Shown here piece by piece: positions 41,099-48,783 of a stretch of 64,000 nt of DNA. Location: NCBI GenBank assembly GCA_964475135.1, contig CAYYWL010000004.1, forward strand, positions 9,474-73,473, in the 5' to 3' direction. The position numbers were made by a program, and so were the translations under genes. This stretch comes from TMED14 sp964475135. Lineage in GTDB: Bacteria; Bacteroidota; Bacteroidia; Flavobacteriales; Schleiferiaceae. Positions within the stretch are counted from its first letter, which is position 1; each line of letters starts with the position of its first letter. The notes beneath the pieces were generated by a model. The model was not told where the DNA came from, did no database searches, and saw only the letters and a program-made list of their open reading frames with translations.

Positions 41099-42941
41099 AC
41101 GCGGGGTCGTCTTTTTCAATTTTCAGGTGGTCCATGATGAACTCCTGGCGTTCGGGGGTATTCTTACCCATGTAGAATTCAAGCAGCTGTTCGATCTGCT
41201 CTTTGCCAAGCATGACGGGCTCAAGTCGAATATCGGAACCGATAAACATCTTGAATTCACCCGGAGAAATTTCGCCCAAACCCTTGAATCGCGTGATTTC
41301 AGGTTTGCCTCCGAGTGATTCCATCGCCGACTGTTTCTCGCGCTCGTCGTAGCAGTAGAACGTCTTTTGCTTGTTCCGCACGCGAAACAGCGGAGTCTGC
41401 AAAATGTACAGGTGCCCTTCTTGCACCAACTCTGGGAAGAACTGCAAGAAAAACGTAATCAACAGCAAGCGAATGTGCATACCGTCGACGTCGGCATCCG
41501 TCGCGATCACCACATTATTGTAGCGCAGGTCTTCCAAACCATCTTCGATGTTGAGCGCCGCCTGCAGCAGGTTGAATTCCTCGTTCTCGTATACAACTTT
41601 CTTGGTCAACCCGTAGCAGTTCAGCGGCTTACCCTTAAGGCTAAATACGGCCTGGGTCTGCACGTCGCGCGAGGCGGTTATGGATCCCGAGGCGGAATCA
41701 CCTTCGGTGATGAACAGCGTCGTCTCAAGCCGGCGGTCGTGCTTGATGTCGTTGTAGTGCACCTTGCAGTCGCGCAGCTTGCGGTTGTGCAGGTTGGCCT
41801 TTTTGGCGCGCTCGCGCGCCAACTTTTGAATGCCCGCCAGGTCTTTGCGCTCGCGCTCAGCCCTCAAAATCTTCTTTTGAATGGCATCGGCCACCTCAGG
41901 ATTGCGGTGCAAAAAGTTATCGAGCTCGGTCTTCAGAAAGTCCAGTACAAACGCGCGAACCGAGGGTCCCTCGGGGCCCATGTCTTGGCTGCCGAGCTTG
42001 GTCTTGGTCTGCGACTCAAATACGGGCTCAATGACTTTGATACTGATCGCTCCGATCACGCTTTGGCGAATGTCAGCCGCGTCGTACTGCTTGTTGTAGT
42101 GGTTGCGGAGCACGGTGACCAGGGCTTCGCGAAACGCGCCTTGGTGCGTTCCGCCTTGAGTCGTGTGCTGGCCGTTGACAAACGAGTAGTACTGCTCGCT
42201 CTGGCTGCGCTCGGCGTGCGTGAGTGCCACCTCGATGTCTTCACCTTTGAGGTGAATGATGTCGTGCATCACTTCGCCACTCAAGTTGTTGGCGAGCAAA
42301 TCTTTGAGGCCGTTCTCTGAGAAGTACTTCTGGCCGTTGAGGTAGATACTGAGGCCGGGGTTCAGGTAGACGTAGTTCCACACCATCCGCTCGACGTACT
42401 CCATCTGAAAGCGGTAGTTGTGAAAAATTGTGGCGTCGGGGGTAAACACCACTTTAGTTCCATGGCGGGCCGTCGTAGCCTCGAGCTGGCCTTCTTCTTG
42501 AAGGATTCCGCCTGTGAAGCGCGCCGTCTTTGACTGCCCGTCGCGAAACGCTTGAACCATAAAGTTGGACGAAAGCGCGTTGACGGCCTTGGTACCGACT
42601 CCGTTGAGGCCGACCGACTTTTTGAATGCCTTCGAATCGTACTTGGCACCGGTATTCATCTTCGATACGACGTCGACCAGCTTGCCAAGCGGAATTCCGC
42701 GGCCGTAGTCGCGCACCGTCACCGACCCGTTCTGCACGCTAATCTCTACGGTTTTGCCACCGCCCATGACGAATTCGTCAATCGAATTGTCAACAACCTC
42801 TTTGATCAGAATGTAAATGCCGTCGTCGGCGCTGCTGCCGTCACCGAGCTTACCGATGTACATCCCGGGCCTAAGGCGGATGTGCTCCTGCCATTCAAGG
42901 CTGCGAATGTTGTCTTCGGTATAGAGTACAGGCTCGGTCAT
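41088..42941 (-). CDS. parE: DNA topoisomerase IV subunit B
   Basis: A 617-residue ATPase subunit partnering ParC. GHKL motifs are present: EVVDNSIDEFVMGGG, DYGRGIPLG, GLNGVGTKAVNALS. The TOPRIM domain has FITEGDSASGS and the metal-binding ATDADVDGMHIR. The length without the extra GyrB insertion and the pairing with a ParC-type A subunit identify it as ParE rather than GyrB. A TAGATTCG box (42951-42958, one mismatch to TANNTTTG) with TTTG 16 bases upstream may be its promoter. Confidence 0.95.
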   Translation of the reverse strand: MTEPVLYTEDNIRSLEWQEHIRLRPGMYIGKLGDGSSADDGIYILIKEVVDNSIDEFVMGGGKTVEISVQNGSVTVRDYGRGIPLGKLVDVVSKMNTGAKYDSKAFKKSVGLNGVGTKAVNALSSNFMVQAFRDGQSKTARFTGGILQEEGQLEATTARHGTKVVFTPDATIFHNYRFQMEYVERMVWNYVYLNPGLSIYLNGQKYFSENGLKDLLANNLSGEVMHDIIHLKGEDIEVALTHAERSQSEQYYSFVNGQHTTQGGTHQGAFREALVTVLRNHYNKQYDAADIRQSVIGAISIKVIEPVFESQTKTKLGSQDMGPEGPSVRAFVLDFLKTELDNFLHRNPEVADAIQKKILRAERERKDLAGIQKLARERAKKANLHNRKLRDCKVHYNDIKHDRRLETTLFITEGDSASGSITASRDVQTQAVFSLKGKPLNCYGLTKKVVYENEEFNLLQAALNIEDGLEDLRYNNVVIATDADVDGMHIRLLLITFFLQFFPELVQEGHLYILQTPLFRVRNKQKTFYCYDEREKQSAMESLGGKPEITRFKGLGEISPGEFKMFIGSDIRLEPVMLGKEQIEQLLEFYMGKNTPERQEFIMDHLKIEKDDPAYVG

Positions 42942-42950
42942 GATATCCTG

Positions 42951-42958
42951 CGAATCTA
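42951..42958 (-). promoter_or_regulatory. Possible -7 box of parE-parC (TAGATTCG)
   Basis: One mismatch to TANNTTTG, 9 bases before the parE ATG, with TTTG 16 bases further upstream in the -33 position on the minus strand. Confidence 0.4.
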
Positions 42959-43052
42959 ACGCAAAACATCACTGCAAACCCGCGCCACCAAAGGGAGTTT
43001 TCAACAGAATAATCCTCTAACCGCGACCCACTATAGACGTTAATTTTACCTC

Positions 43053-43562
43053 ATGGTATCCTCGGAATTTCAGTCACCAAGACTAATCCTACGGCAATGG
43101 ACCCCCGAAGATGCTCGATTCATGTACCAACTAAATCTTGACCCCCAAGTACTGGAGTACACGGGAGACGGAGCTTTTGAATCGGTTCACGATGCTCGTA
43201 CCTTCATCGAGAACTACAGACAGTACCAACTTCACGGTTTTGGACGCTGGCTAATCGTTCGCCATGCGGATGGAGCTAAATTGGGCTGGTGCGGATTGCG
43301 TCGGGCCGATAACCGGCTCGAAGTAGATCTCGGGTTTCGATTGGCTCAGGAATACTGGGGACAGGGCTTTGCTTCAGAAGCTGCTTTAGCCTGCCTCAAC
43401 TACGGACACCAATACCTCGAAATCCCCGAAATAATTGCACGAACCCACCGAAGTAACCTACGTTCCCAGCGCGTTCTTGAGCGAATCGGTATGCACTTTG
43501 AAGGTGAATGCGCCTTTGATTCCGAGCCAGGATACTGGTACCGCAGTACCTATCCGAGTTAA
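43053..43562 (+). CDS. GNAT family N-acetyltransferase (RimJ/RimL type)
   Basis: A 169-residue acetyl-CoA-dependent acetyltransferase. It starts with SPRLILRQWTPEDARFMYQLN, typical of the RimJ/RimL group, and has the acetyl-CoA segment LGFRLAQEYWGQGFASEAA followed by RSNLRSQRVLERIGMHFEGE. The substrate is unknown: ribosomal protein N-termini, antibiotics or other amines are possible. The base composition is more AT-rich than the flanking genes (for example several TTT, AAA and ATA codons), a mild hint of separate origin. Its TAA overlaps the convergent ychF stop in a TTAA palindrome. Confidence 0.9.
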   Translation: MVSSEFQSPRLILRQWTPEDARFMYQLNLDPQVLEYTGDGAFESVHDARTFIENYRQYQLHGFGRWLIVRHADGAKLGWCGLRRADNRLEVDLGFRLAQEYWGQGFASEAALACLNYGHQYLEIPEIIARTHRSNLRSQRVLERIGMHFEGECAFDSEPGYWYRSTYPS

Positions 43563-44398
43563 ACGTTAAAACGGAAGTGCAGGACGTCCCCGTCCTTCAC
43601 GAGGTACTCGCGGCCCTCAACGCGAAGGCGTCCGGCCTCGCGGCACGCAGCCTCTGAGCGGTACTTCACGTAGTCGTCGTAGCTAATGACCTCAGCGCGA
43701 ATGAAGCCCTTCTCAAAGTCGCTGTGAATGACCCCGGCGGCCTGCGGCGCGGTGGCTCCGCGCGGAATGGTCCACGCACGCACCTCTTTGACACCTGCTG
43801 TGAAGTAGGTATGCAGCTGAAGCAGGTTGTAGGCCTCGCGAATCAGGCGGTTTACACCGGGCTCCTCGAGCTCAAGGTCGTCGAGAAACATGCGGCGCTC
43901 CTCGTAGGTTTCAAGCTCGGCGATGTCGGCCTCGGTGGCCGCAGCTAGATGCAGCACCCCTGCCCCTTCTTCGGCCGCCATGGCGCGCACCTTTTCGACC
44001 CAGGCATTGCCCGTCTTGGCAGACGTCTCTTCGACGTTGCACACGTACATCACGGGCTTGTCGGTCAGAAGTTGGTAGTCAGCGATCCAATCGTTTTCTT
44101 CATCAGTCCGGTCAAATCCGCGTACGGACTTACCCTGCTCAATATGCTTTTTGAGGCGCTCGGCCATATCTACTTCGCGAACGGCTTCGCGGGCTCCGCC
44201 CTTGGCGGCTTTGCGGGCACGGTCCAAGCGCTTTTCGAGTGTCTCGAGGTCCTTGAGCTGAAGCTCAAAGTCAATCGTCTCTTTGTCGCGAAGCGGATTC
44301 ACGCTACCGTCCACGTGGGTAATGTTGTCGTTCTCAAAGCAGCGCAGGACGTGCAAAATCGCGTTGCATTCGCGGATGTTGCCCAAAAACTGGTTGCC
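43559..44398 (-). CDS. ychF: Ribosome-binding ATPase YchF, 5' part lost in assembly gap
   Basis: The visible 279 residues are the C-terminal three quarters of an Obg-family ATPase of about 363 residues. They include GNQFLGNIRECNAILHVLRCF, the NKPxxYVxN-type nucleotide motif here DKPVMYVCNVEE, the coiled-coil helical domain (LETLEKRLDRARKAAKG) and the TGS-domain end with YLVKDGDVLHFRFNV. About 85 N-terminal residues, with the P-loop, fall in the N stretch. The protein is divergent from the transketolase half on the other side of the gap. Confidence 0.93.
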   Translation of the reverse strand, partial: GNQFLGNIRECNAILHVLRCFENDNITHVDGSVNPLRDKETIDFELQLKDLETLEKRLDRARKAAKGGAREAVREVDMAERLKKHIEQGKSVRGFDRTDEENDWIADYQLLTDKPVMYVCNVEETSAKTGNAWVEKVRAMAAEEGAGVLHLAAATEADIAELETYEERRMFLDDLELEEPGVNRLIREAYNLLQLHTYFTAGVKEVRAWTIPRGATAPQAAGVIHSDFEKGFIRAEVISYDDYVKYRSEAACREAGRLRVEGREYLVKDGDVLHFRFNV

Positions 44399-44498
44399 NN
44401 NNNNNNNNNNNNNNNNNNNNNNNNNNNNNNNNNNNNNNNNNNNNNNNNNNNNNNNNNNNNNNNNNNNNNNNNNNNNNNNNNNNNNNNNNNNNNNNNNN
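44399..44498. other. Assembly gap of 100 N
   Basis: Exactly 100 N, a placeholder of unknown size. Missing ends of ychF (about 85 residues) and of the transketolase N-half (about 105 residues) plus a divergent promoter region imply at least about 600 missing bases. Confidence 0.95.
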
Positions 44499-45029
44499 AC
44501 GCACGACGGCTTGCCCGGGGTGCGCATCGCGAGCGGATCTCTGGGTCAAGGTCTGAGTGTCGCCGTAGGCGCTGCCCAAGCCAAGAAGCTCAACGGAGAC
44601 AAGCACCTCGTCTACACCCTGCACGGAGACGGCGAACTTCAAGAAGGCCAGATTTGGGAAGCCGCCATGTACGCCGGCGCCAAAAAAGTAGACAACCTCA
44701 TCGCTACGGTCGACGCCAACGGCCAGCAAATTGACGGCAGCACCGACGAAGTGCTTCCGATGGGCGACCTCGGCGCCAAGTTTGCCGCTTTTGGATGGGA
44801 CGTCATGCACCTCGAGCACGGCAACGACCTCGACGCCGTACGTGCTGCGCTTCGCGAGGCCGGAACTCGTACCGGCCACGGCAAACCCGTGGTGATCATC
44901 ATGAAGACCGCCATGGGCCACGGTGTGGACTTCATGGCCGGAACCCACAAGTGGCACGGCGTTGCCCCCAACGACGACGAACTCGCACGCGCACTCGCGC
45001 AGTGCCCTGAAACGCTCGGAGACTACTAA
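44499..45029 (+). CDS. Transketolase N-terminal half (thiamine diphosphate subunit), 5' end lost in gap
   Basis: The visible 176 residues are the C-terminal part of a separate N-terminal transketolase subunit, normally about 280 residues. They begin inside GLPGVRIASGSLGQGLS and contain the ThDP motif LHGDGELQEGQIWEAAMYAG...DANGQQIDG. The usual NxN part of the motif is DAN here. TAMGHGVDFMAGTHKWHG matches the end of the family. Transketolase transfers two-carbon units in the pentose phosphate pathway. The C-terminal half is encoded 1.4 kb downstream, with a VWA gene between them. Confidence 0.93.
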   Translation, partial: THDGLPGVRIASGSLGQGLSVAVGAAQAKKLNGDKHLVYTLHGDGELQEGQIWEAAMYAGAKKVDNLIATVDANGQQIDGSTDEVLPMGDLGAKFAAFGWDVMHLEHGNDLDAVRAALREAGTRTGHGKPVVIIMKTAMGHGVDFMAGTHKWHGVAPNDDELARALAQCPETLGDY

Positions 45030-45033
45030 GTCC

Positions 45034-46425
45034 ATGCTGCGCCGCGGACTGCTCGCACTCCTCTTGCTCGTCGGATCCTTCGGGGCCTGGGCGCAGGGCG
45101 TGCTGCCTCCGCCTGAAAAAAAGCCCGAGCCCATTACGCGAATCCTCTTCGTGTTTGATGCCTCAAACTCCATGTATTCGCGGTGGCAAACCGGAACCCG
45201 TATGGAGGTAGCCCAGCGCCTCATGCGCGAACTGCTCGACAGCCTGTCGCGCATTGAAAACCCCAACTTCGAGCTCGCACTAAGGGTCTACGGGCACCAA
45301 AAACCGGTTCCGCCCCAGGACTGCAACGACACGCGACTCGAGGTGGCCTTCAGCCCCAACTCGATTCCGCGCATCCAAAAAACCATTGCGGGGCTGCGCC
45401 CCATGGGAACCACGCCCATTGCCAACAGCATCTTGAAGGCGGGTGGCGACTTCCCAGAAGGCGAAAGCCGCAAAATCATTATTCTCATTACCGACGGCGT
45501 CGAGGCCTGCGACGGCGATCCGTGTGCGGCCTCAGCCATTCTTCAGAGCAAAGGGGTCACGCTCAAGCCCTTTGTCATCGGCATCGGACTGGACGCCAAC
45601 TTCGCCCAGGATCTGGGATGCATCGGAACCTACTTCGACGCCGGAGACGAACAGACCTTTGGCAAGGCCCTCAACGTCATCATGACACAGGCCCTCGACA
45701 ACACCTCGGCCCAGATCAACCTGCAGGACCACCGCGGCGTCTCGTACGAGACCGACGTGCCCGTCATCCTCTTCAACGCCACCAGCGGCGCGACCGAAGA
45801 GGCCATGATCCACACGATGAACTACGTCGGTTCGCCCGACACCCTCGACCTCGACCCCTTGGTGCCGTACCGCGGAACCGTCTACACCGTTCCACCCGTA
45901 CACATCGGGGTTAGCAGCGTGCACGCCGGCAAGCACAACCACCTGGGCGCCAACGCCGCACAGGGCGGGCTTCGCCTTAATATGTACGGAATGCCGAGCC
46001 GCCAAACTCCGCCCCTCGCCGTCGTGCGTAAGCCGAATTCAACCGAAATCGTGCACGTGCAGCCCCTCGGCAGCGAGCAGCGCTACTTGGTCGGAACCTA
46101 CGAACTCGACATCCTCACCCTGCCCCGCTACCGCAAAACCGTAGTAGTCGAGGGCGGCAAGACCACTGAACTGAGTATTCCCGCGCCCGGCAACGCAAGC
46201 CTTACTCTCAAAATCGCAAGCATCGGCGCCATCTTTTTGCGCGAGAACGACGACTGGACGTACGTGGTTCCGCTCGACCCCAACCAAACCCGCCAGGCCT
46301 TTGCCCTTCAGCCCGGATCCTACACCGTCGTCTACCGACCCAAAGCGGCCCAGCAAACCGCGTACAGCAAAAGCCAATCGTTTACCGTGACTTCAGGAGC
46401 CACGGCCATCGTTAACCTCCCGTAA
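45034..46425 (+). CDS. Secreted von Willebrand factor A domain protein between transketolase halves
   Basis: A 463-residue protein with signal peptide (residues 1-20, cut after GAWA). The VWA domain (about 35-225) has a complete MIDAS: DASNS at 42-46, Thr127 in GTTP and Asp154 in ITDGVEACDGD. Cys97, Cys159 and Cys164, and Cys196, may form disulfides. The second half (about 230-463) is beta-rich with repeated PPVHIGV and TYELDILTLPRYRKTVVVEGGKT-like segments, probably Ig-like carboxypeptidase-regulatory folds. It has no T9SS sorting domain. It starts 4 bases after the transketolase N-half and ends 11 bases before the C-half. A metal-dependent binding protein of the periplasm or outer surface is inferred. 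Confidence 0.88.
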   Translation: MLRRGLLALLLLVGSFGAWAQGVLPPPEKKPEPITRILFVFDASNSMYSRWQTGTRMEVAQRLMRELLDSLSRIENPNFELALRVYGHQKPVPPQDCNDTRLEVAFSPNSIPRIQKTIAGLRPMGTTPIANSILKAGGDFPEGESRKIIILITDGVEACDGDPCAASAILQSKGVTLKPFVIGIGLDANFAQDLGCIGTYFDAGDEQTFGKALNVIMTQALDNTSAQINLQDHRGVSYETDVPVILFNATSGATEEAMIHTMNYVGSPDTLDLDPLVPYRGTVYTVPPVHIGVSSVHAGKHNHLGANAAQGGLRLNMYGMPSRQTPPLAVVRKPNSTEIVHVQPLGSEQRYLVGTYELDILTLPRYRKTVVVEGGKTTELSIPAPGNASLTLKIASIGAIFLRENDDWTYVVPLDPNQTRQAFALQPGSYTVVYRPKAAQQTAYSKSQSFTVTSGATAIVNLP

Positions 46426-46436
46426 TTAGACACCCC

Positions 46437-47164
46437 ATGCACCCCTACACGAACCAAGGAAGCCAAGACACCCGCAGCGGATTCGGAGCCGGTCTGCTCG
46501 AACTCGGACGCAGCAACCCACACGTCGTCGCCCTCTGCGCTGACCTCACCGGTTCGCTCAAGATGGACGCCTTTGCCAAGGAGTTCCCCGACCGCTTCTT
46601 TCAGACCGGAATCGCTGAGGCACACATGATAGGCATGGCCGCGGGACTCACGATCGGCGGCTGGATTCCGTTTACCGGAACCTTCGCCAACTTCTCAACC
46701 GGTCGCGTCTACGACCAAATCCGCCAAAGCATCGCCTACTCGGACAAAAACGTAAAAATCTGCGCCTCGCACGCAGGCCTCACCCTCGGCGAAGACGGTG
46801 CGACGCACCAAATCCTCGAAGACATCGGCCTCATGAAGATGCTTCCCGGAATGACCGTCATCGTTCCAGCGGACTACAACCAAACCAAAGCGGCCACCAT
46901 CGCCCTGGCGGCCCACCACGGCCCGGCCTACCTGCGCTTCGGACGCCCCAAAGTCGCCAACTTCACCCCAGCCGACAAGCCATTCGTCATCGGTAAGGCC
47001 GACGTCCTCGTCGAAGGCACCGACCTCACCATTGCCGCCACTGGCCACCTCGTCTGGGAAGCCCTCGAGGCCTCAAATTCCCTCGCCGCCCAAGGCATCT
47101 CGGCCGAAGTCATCAACTTCGCGACCATCAAGCCCTTTGACACCGAGGCCCTCCTCAAGTCCGT
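46437..47164 (+). CDS. Transketolase C-terminal half (pyrimidine-binding subunit), 3' end lost in gap
   Basis: The first 242 residues of a subunit normally about 315 long. The Pyr domain shows RSGFGAGLLELGRSNPHVVALCADLTGS, FQTGIAEAHMIGMAAGLTIGGW with the catalytic glutamate, and THQILEDIGLMKMLPGMTVIVPADYNQT. The C-terminal domain begins at KPFVIGKADVLVEGTDLTIAATG. It pairs with the N-half encoded at 44499 to form the active site at the interface. The last 70 or so residues are in the second gap. Confidence 0.94.
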
Positions 47165-47264
47165 NNNNNNNNNNNNNNNNNNNNNNNNNNNNNNNNNNNN
47201 NNNNNNNNNNNNNNNNNNNNNNNNNNNNNNNNNNNNNNNNNNNNNNNNNNNNNNNNNNNNNNNN
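47165..47264. other. Assembly gap of 100 N
   Basis: Exactly 100 N, unknown true size. It removes the last part of the transketolase C-half (about 70 residues) and most of the spacer before the ECF sigma gene. Confidence 0.95.
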
Positions 47265-47287
47265 AGCTTTTCTGCATCTTAGCCTCG

Positions 47288-47803
47288 ATGCAGCCCGAAG
47301 CCCTTCGCGACTTTACCGAACTTGTGCAGCGCCACGCGGACCAATGGTACCGGGCGGCACTGCGCATTGTGCTGGACCACGGTTCCGCACAAGACTGTGT
47401 TCAGGATGCGAGCATTAAAATGTGGTCCAATTGGAACAGCTTTCGCGGTGATGCCCAGCGCAGCACCTGGGCGTACCGCTTTGTGGTCAATGAAGCCTTG
47501 AGCTCCAAACGACGCAGTCGTCCCGTGGCGACTACGGACCCCTCAGAACTTGCGGGTATCCCCGACAGCCCCTACTTCGAAGCCGATGCAGTGCTCAACT
47601 CCCTGTATGCGGCAGTGGCGCAGCTCCCGGAACAGCAGCGGCTCGTGTTCCAGTTCCGCTACTTTGACGAGCTGCCGTACGCCGACATCGCCCACATCCT
47701 CGGAACCAGCCAAGGCGGACTCAAAGCCAACTACCACCATGCCGTTGCCAAAATCAAAAAAACCATGGTCGGATTAAACCTTGACCTCCATTCGGAATCC
47801 TAA
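47288..47803 (+). CDS. ECF RNA polymerase sigma factor
   Basis: A 171-residue sigma-70 family protein. Region 2 contains GSAQDCVQDASIKMWSNWNSFRGD and STWAYRFVVNEAL; region 4 contains LPEQQRLVFQFRYFDELPYADIAHILGTSQGGLKANYHHAVAKIKK. The GTSxGxLKANYHHA form is typical of the Bacteroidota RpoE-like group. Two small genes follow in the same direction, a membrane anti-sigma-like protein and a Spy-like periplasmic protein, and the three are almost certainly one operon. It probably answers envelope stress. Confidence 0.92.
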   Translation: MQPEALRDFTELVQRHADQWYRAALRIVLDHGSAQDCVQDASIKMWSNWNSFRGDAQRSTWAYRFVVNEALSSKRRSRPVATTDPSELAGIPDSPYFEADAVLNSLYAAVAQLPEQQRLVFQFRYFDELPYADIAHILGTSQGGLKANYHHAVAKIKKTMVGLNLDLHSES

Positions 47804-47817
47804 GTACAACCAAGCCC

Positions 47818-48150
47818 ATGAACCTCAGCACTGAACCCCTCAAGAGACGCGACGGAATCCACGTTCCGGACGACTTCGCCGCCCAACTGGCCGAACAAGC
47901 CACCCGCGCAGCGGTGGCGGCCACGCAACGCCGCACGCGGATGCTTCAGCTCACCTGGACGGCCACGGCTATTGCTGCGGTATTCGCCGGAGTCCTACTC
48001 AGCGTTCGTCCCAATTCGGCGCCAGCAGTTAACACAACCATGCAACTATCCGTTGATGAGGCCTGGACCGCCCTAGAACAGGGTGAGGTCACGCTTACCG
48101 ACGACGAGCTGCTTGAGCTCGCTGAACTTCATGGAATTACCTCCCTCTAA
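47818..48150 (+). CDS. Single-pass membrane protein, probable anti-sigma factor
   Basis: A 110-residue protein with a cytosolic N-terminal region (about 1-45; FAAQLAEQATRAAVAATQRRTR), one membrane helix (about 47-63; LTWTATAIAAVFAGVLLSV), and a small external domain ending LTDDELLELAELHGITSL. It lies 14 bases after the ECF sigma gene and 9 before the Spy-like gene. It lacks a zinc HxxxCxxC motif, so it would be a non-zinc anti-sigma, a role inferred from position and topology only. No known domain is recognised. Confidence 0.75.
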   Translation: MNLSTEPLKRRDGIHVPDDFAAQLAEQATRAAVAATQRRTRMLQLTWTATAIAAVFAGVLLSVRPNSAPAVNTTMQLSVDEAWTALEQGEVTLTDDELLELAELHGITSL

Positions 48151-48159
48151 ACCAATCCA

Positions 48160-48636
48160 ATGATGATTAAAAACCTCCTTATCGCCCTCGCCCTTATCGG
48201 CACGGCCGCAACGGCCCAAACCCGTCCTAACCCCGGAACGCGTCCTGGTCAAGCTAAAGAGCGCATCGAATCCGCCAAAATCGGATTCATCACCCGCGAA
48301 CTTCAGCTCACCCCTGACGAAGCCAAGGCATTTTGGCCCATTTACAACGCCATGGAAGCCGAACTCAAAAAAGCGAACCGCGACCCCCTGCGCGAAGGCC
48401 TCAAAACAGTGCGCGGTGAAGGCGGAATCGACAACCTCTCCGACGCCCAAGCCCGTGAGCTCCTCGCAGAGATTGACAAGGTTGGCGCCGAGCGCGAAGC
48501 GATCCGGCGCACGTACCAGAAAGAATTTCTTAAGGTGCTTCCGCCGCAAAAAGTCCTCAAGCTCCATGTGGCCGAACGCAAATTCAAGCAAGAAGTCATG
48601 GAACGACTACGCGACGCCCGCAACCCGAGAGCGTGA
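48160..48636 (+). CDS. Spy/CpxP-like periplasmic protein (sensor of ECF sigma module)
   Basis: A 158-residue secreted protein with signal peptide (residues 1-19, cut after ATA or nearby) and an almost entirely helical mature part. It carries FITRELQLTPDEAKAFWPIYNAME, matching the LTxxQ-type helix of Spy/CpxP-like periplasmic chaperones, and a basic C-terminal helix (FLKVLPPQKVLKLHVAERKFKQE). Similar proteins in Flavobacteriia are labelled sensor of ECF-type sigma factor. It ends the operon and is followed by a clear terminator. Confidence 0.82.
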   Translation: MMIKNLLIALALIGTAATAQTRPNPGTRPGQAKERIESAKIGFITRELQLTPDEAKAFWPIYNAMEAELKKANRDPLREGLKTVRGEGGIDNLSDAQARELLAEIDKVGAEREAIRRTYQKEFLKVLPPQKVLKLHVAERKFKQEVMERLRDARNPRA

Positions 48637-48645
48637 TAAATTTCG

Positions 48646-48671
48646 AAATCCGGTTTTAACCGGATTTTTTT
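48646..48671 (+). terminator. Rho-independent terminator of the ECF module
   Basis: Stem AAATCCGGTT / AACCGGATTT (48646-48655 with 48658-48667, 2-base loop) runs into a T stretch to 48671. It begins 9 bases after the Spy-like gene stop. Confidence 0.85.
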
Positions 48672-48750
48672 ATTCCCTTCCCTACCAAATATTAGGGTAT
48701 AACCGGATTCCGAAAATTGCATCATCGCACATTCGAGGTTAACCGGATTC
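48657..48750 (+). repeat. Three copies of TAACCGGATT upstream of the aminotransferase
   Basis: TAACCGGATT occurs at 48657, 48700 and 48740, spaced 43 and 40 bases. The first is the right arm of the terminator. The second and third (TAACCGGATTC) lie in otherwise empty sequence; the third ends 21 bases before a TACCTTAG box, around the -33 position. They may be operators. Confidence 0.5.
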
Positions 48751-48771
48751 TAAAAAATTTCACCCACCCCG

Positions 48772-48779
48772 TACCTTAG
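48772..48779 (+). promoter_or_regulatory. Possible -7 box (TACCTTAG) of the aminotransferase gene
   Basis: One mismatch to TANNTTTG, 4 bases before the ATG at 48784, so again a leaderless layout. Confidence 0.4.
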
Positions 48780-48783
48780 CGGA

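Noticed and set aside
41367..42320. 317-residue plus-strand ORF antisense to parE
   Set aside because: Shadow frame; parE motifs on the other strand are complete.
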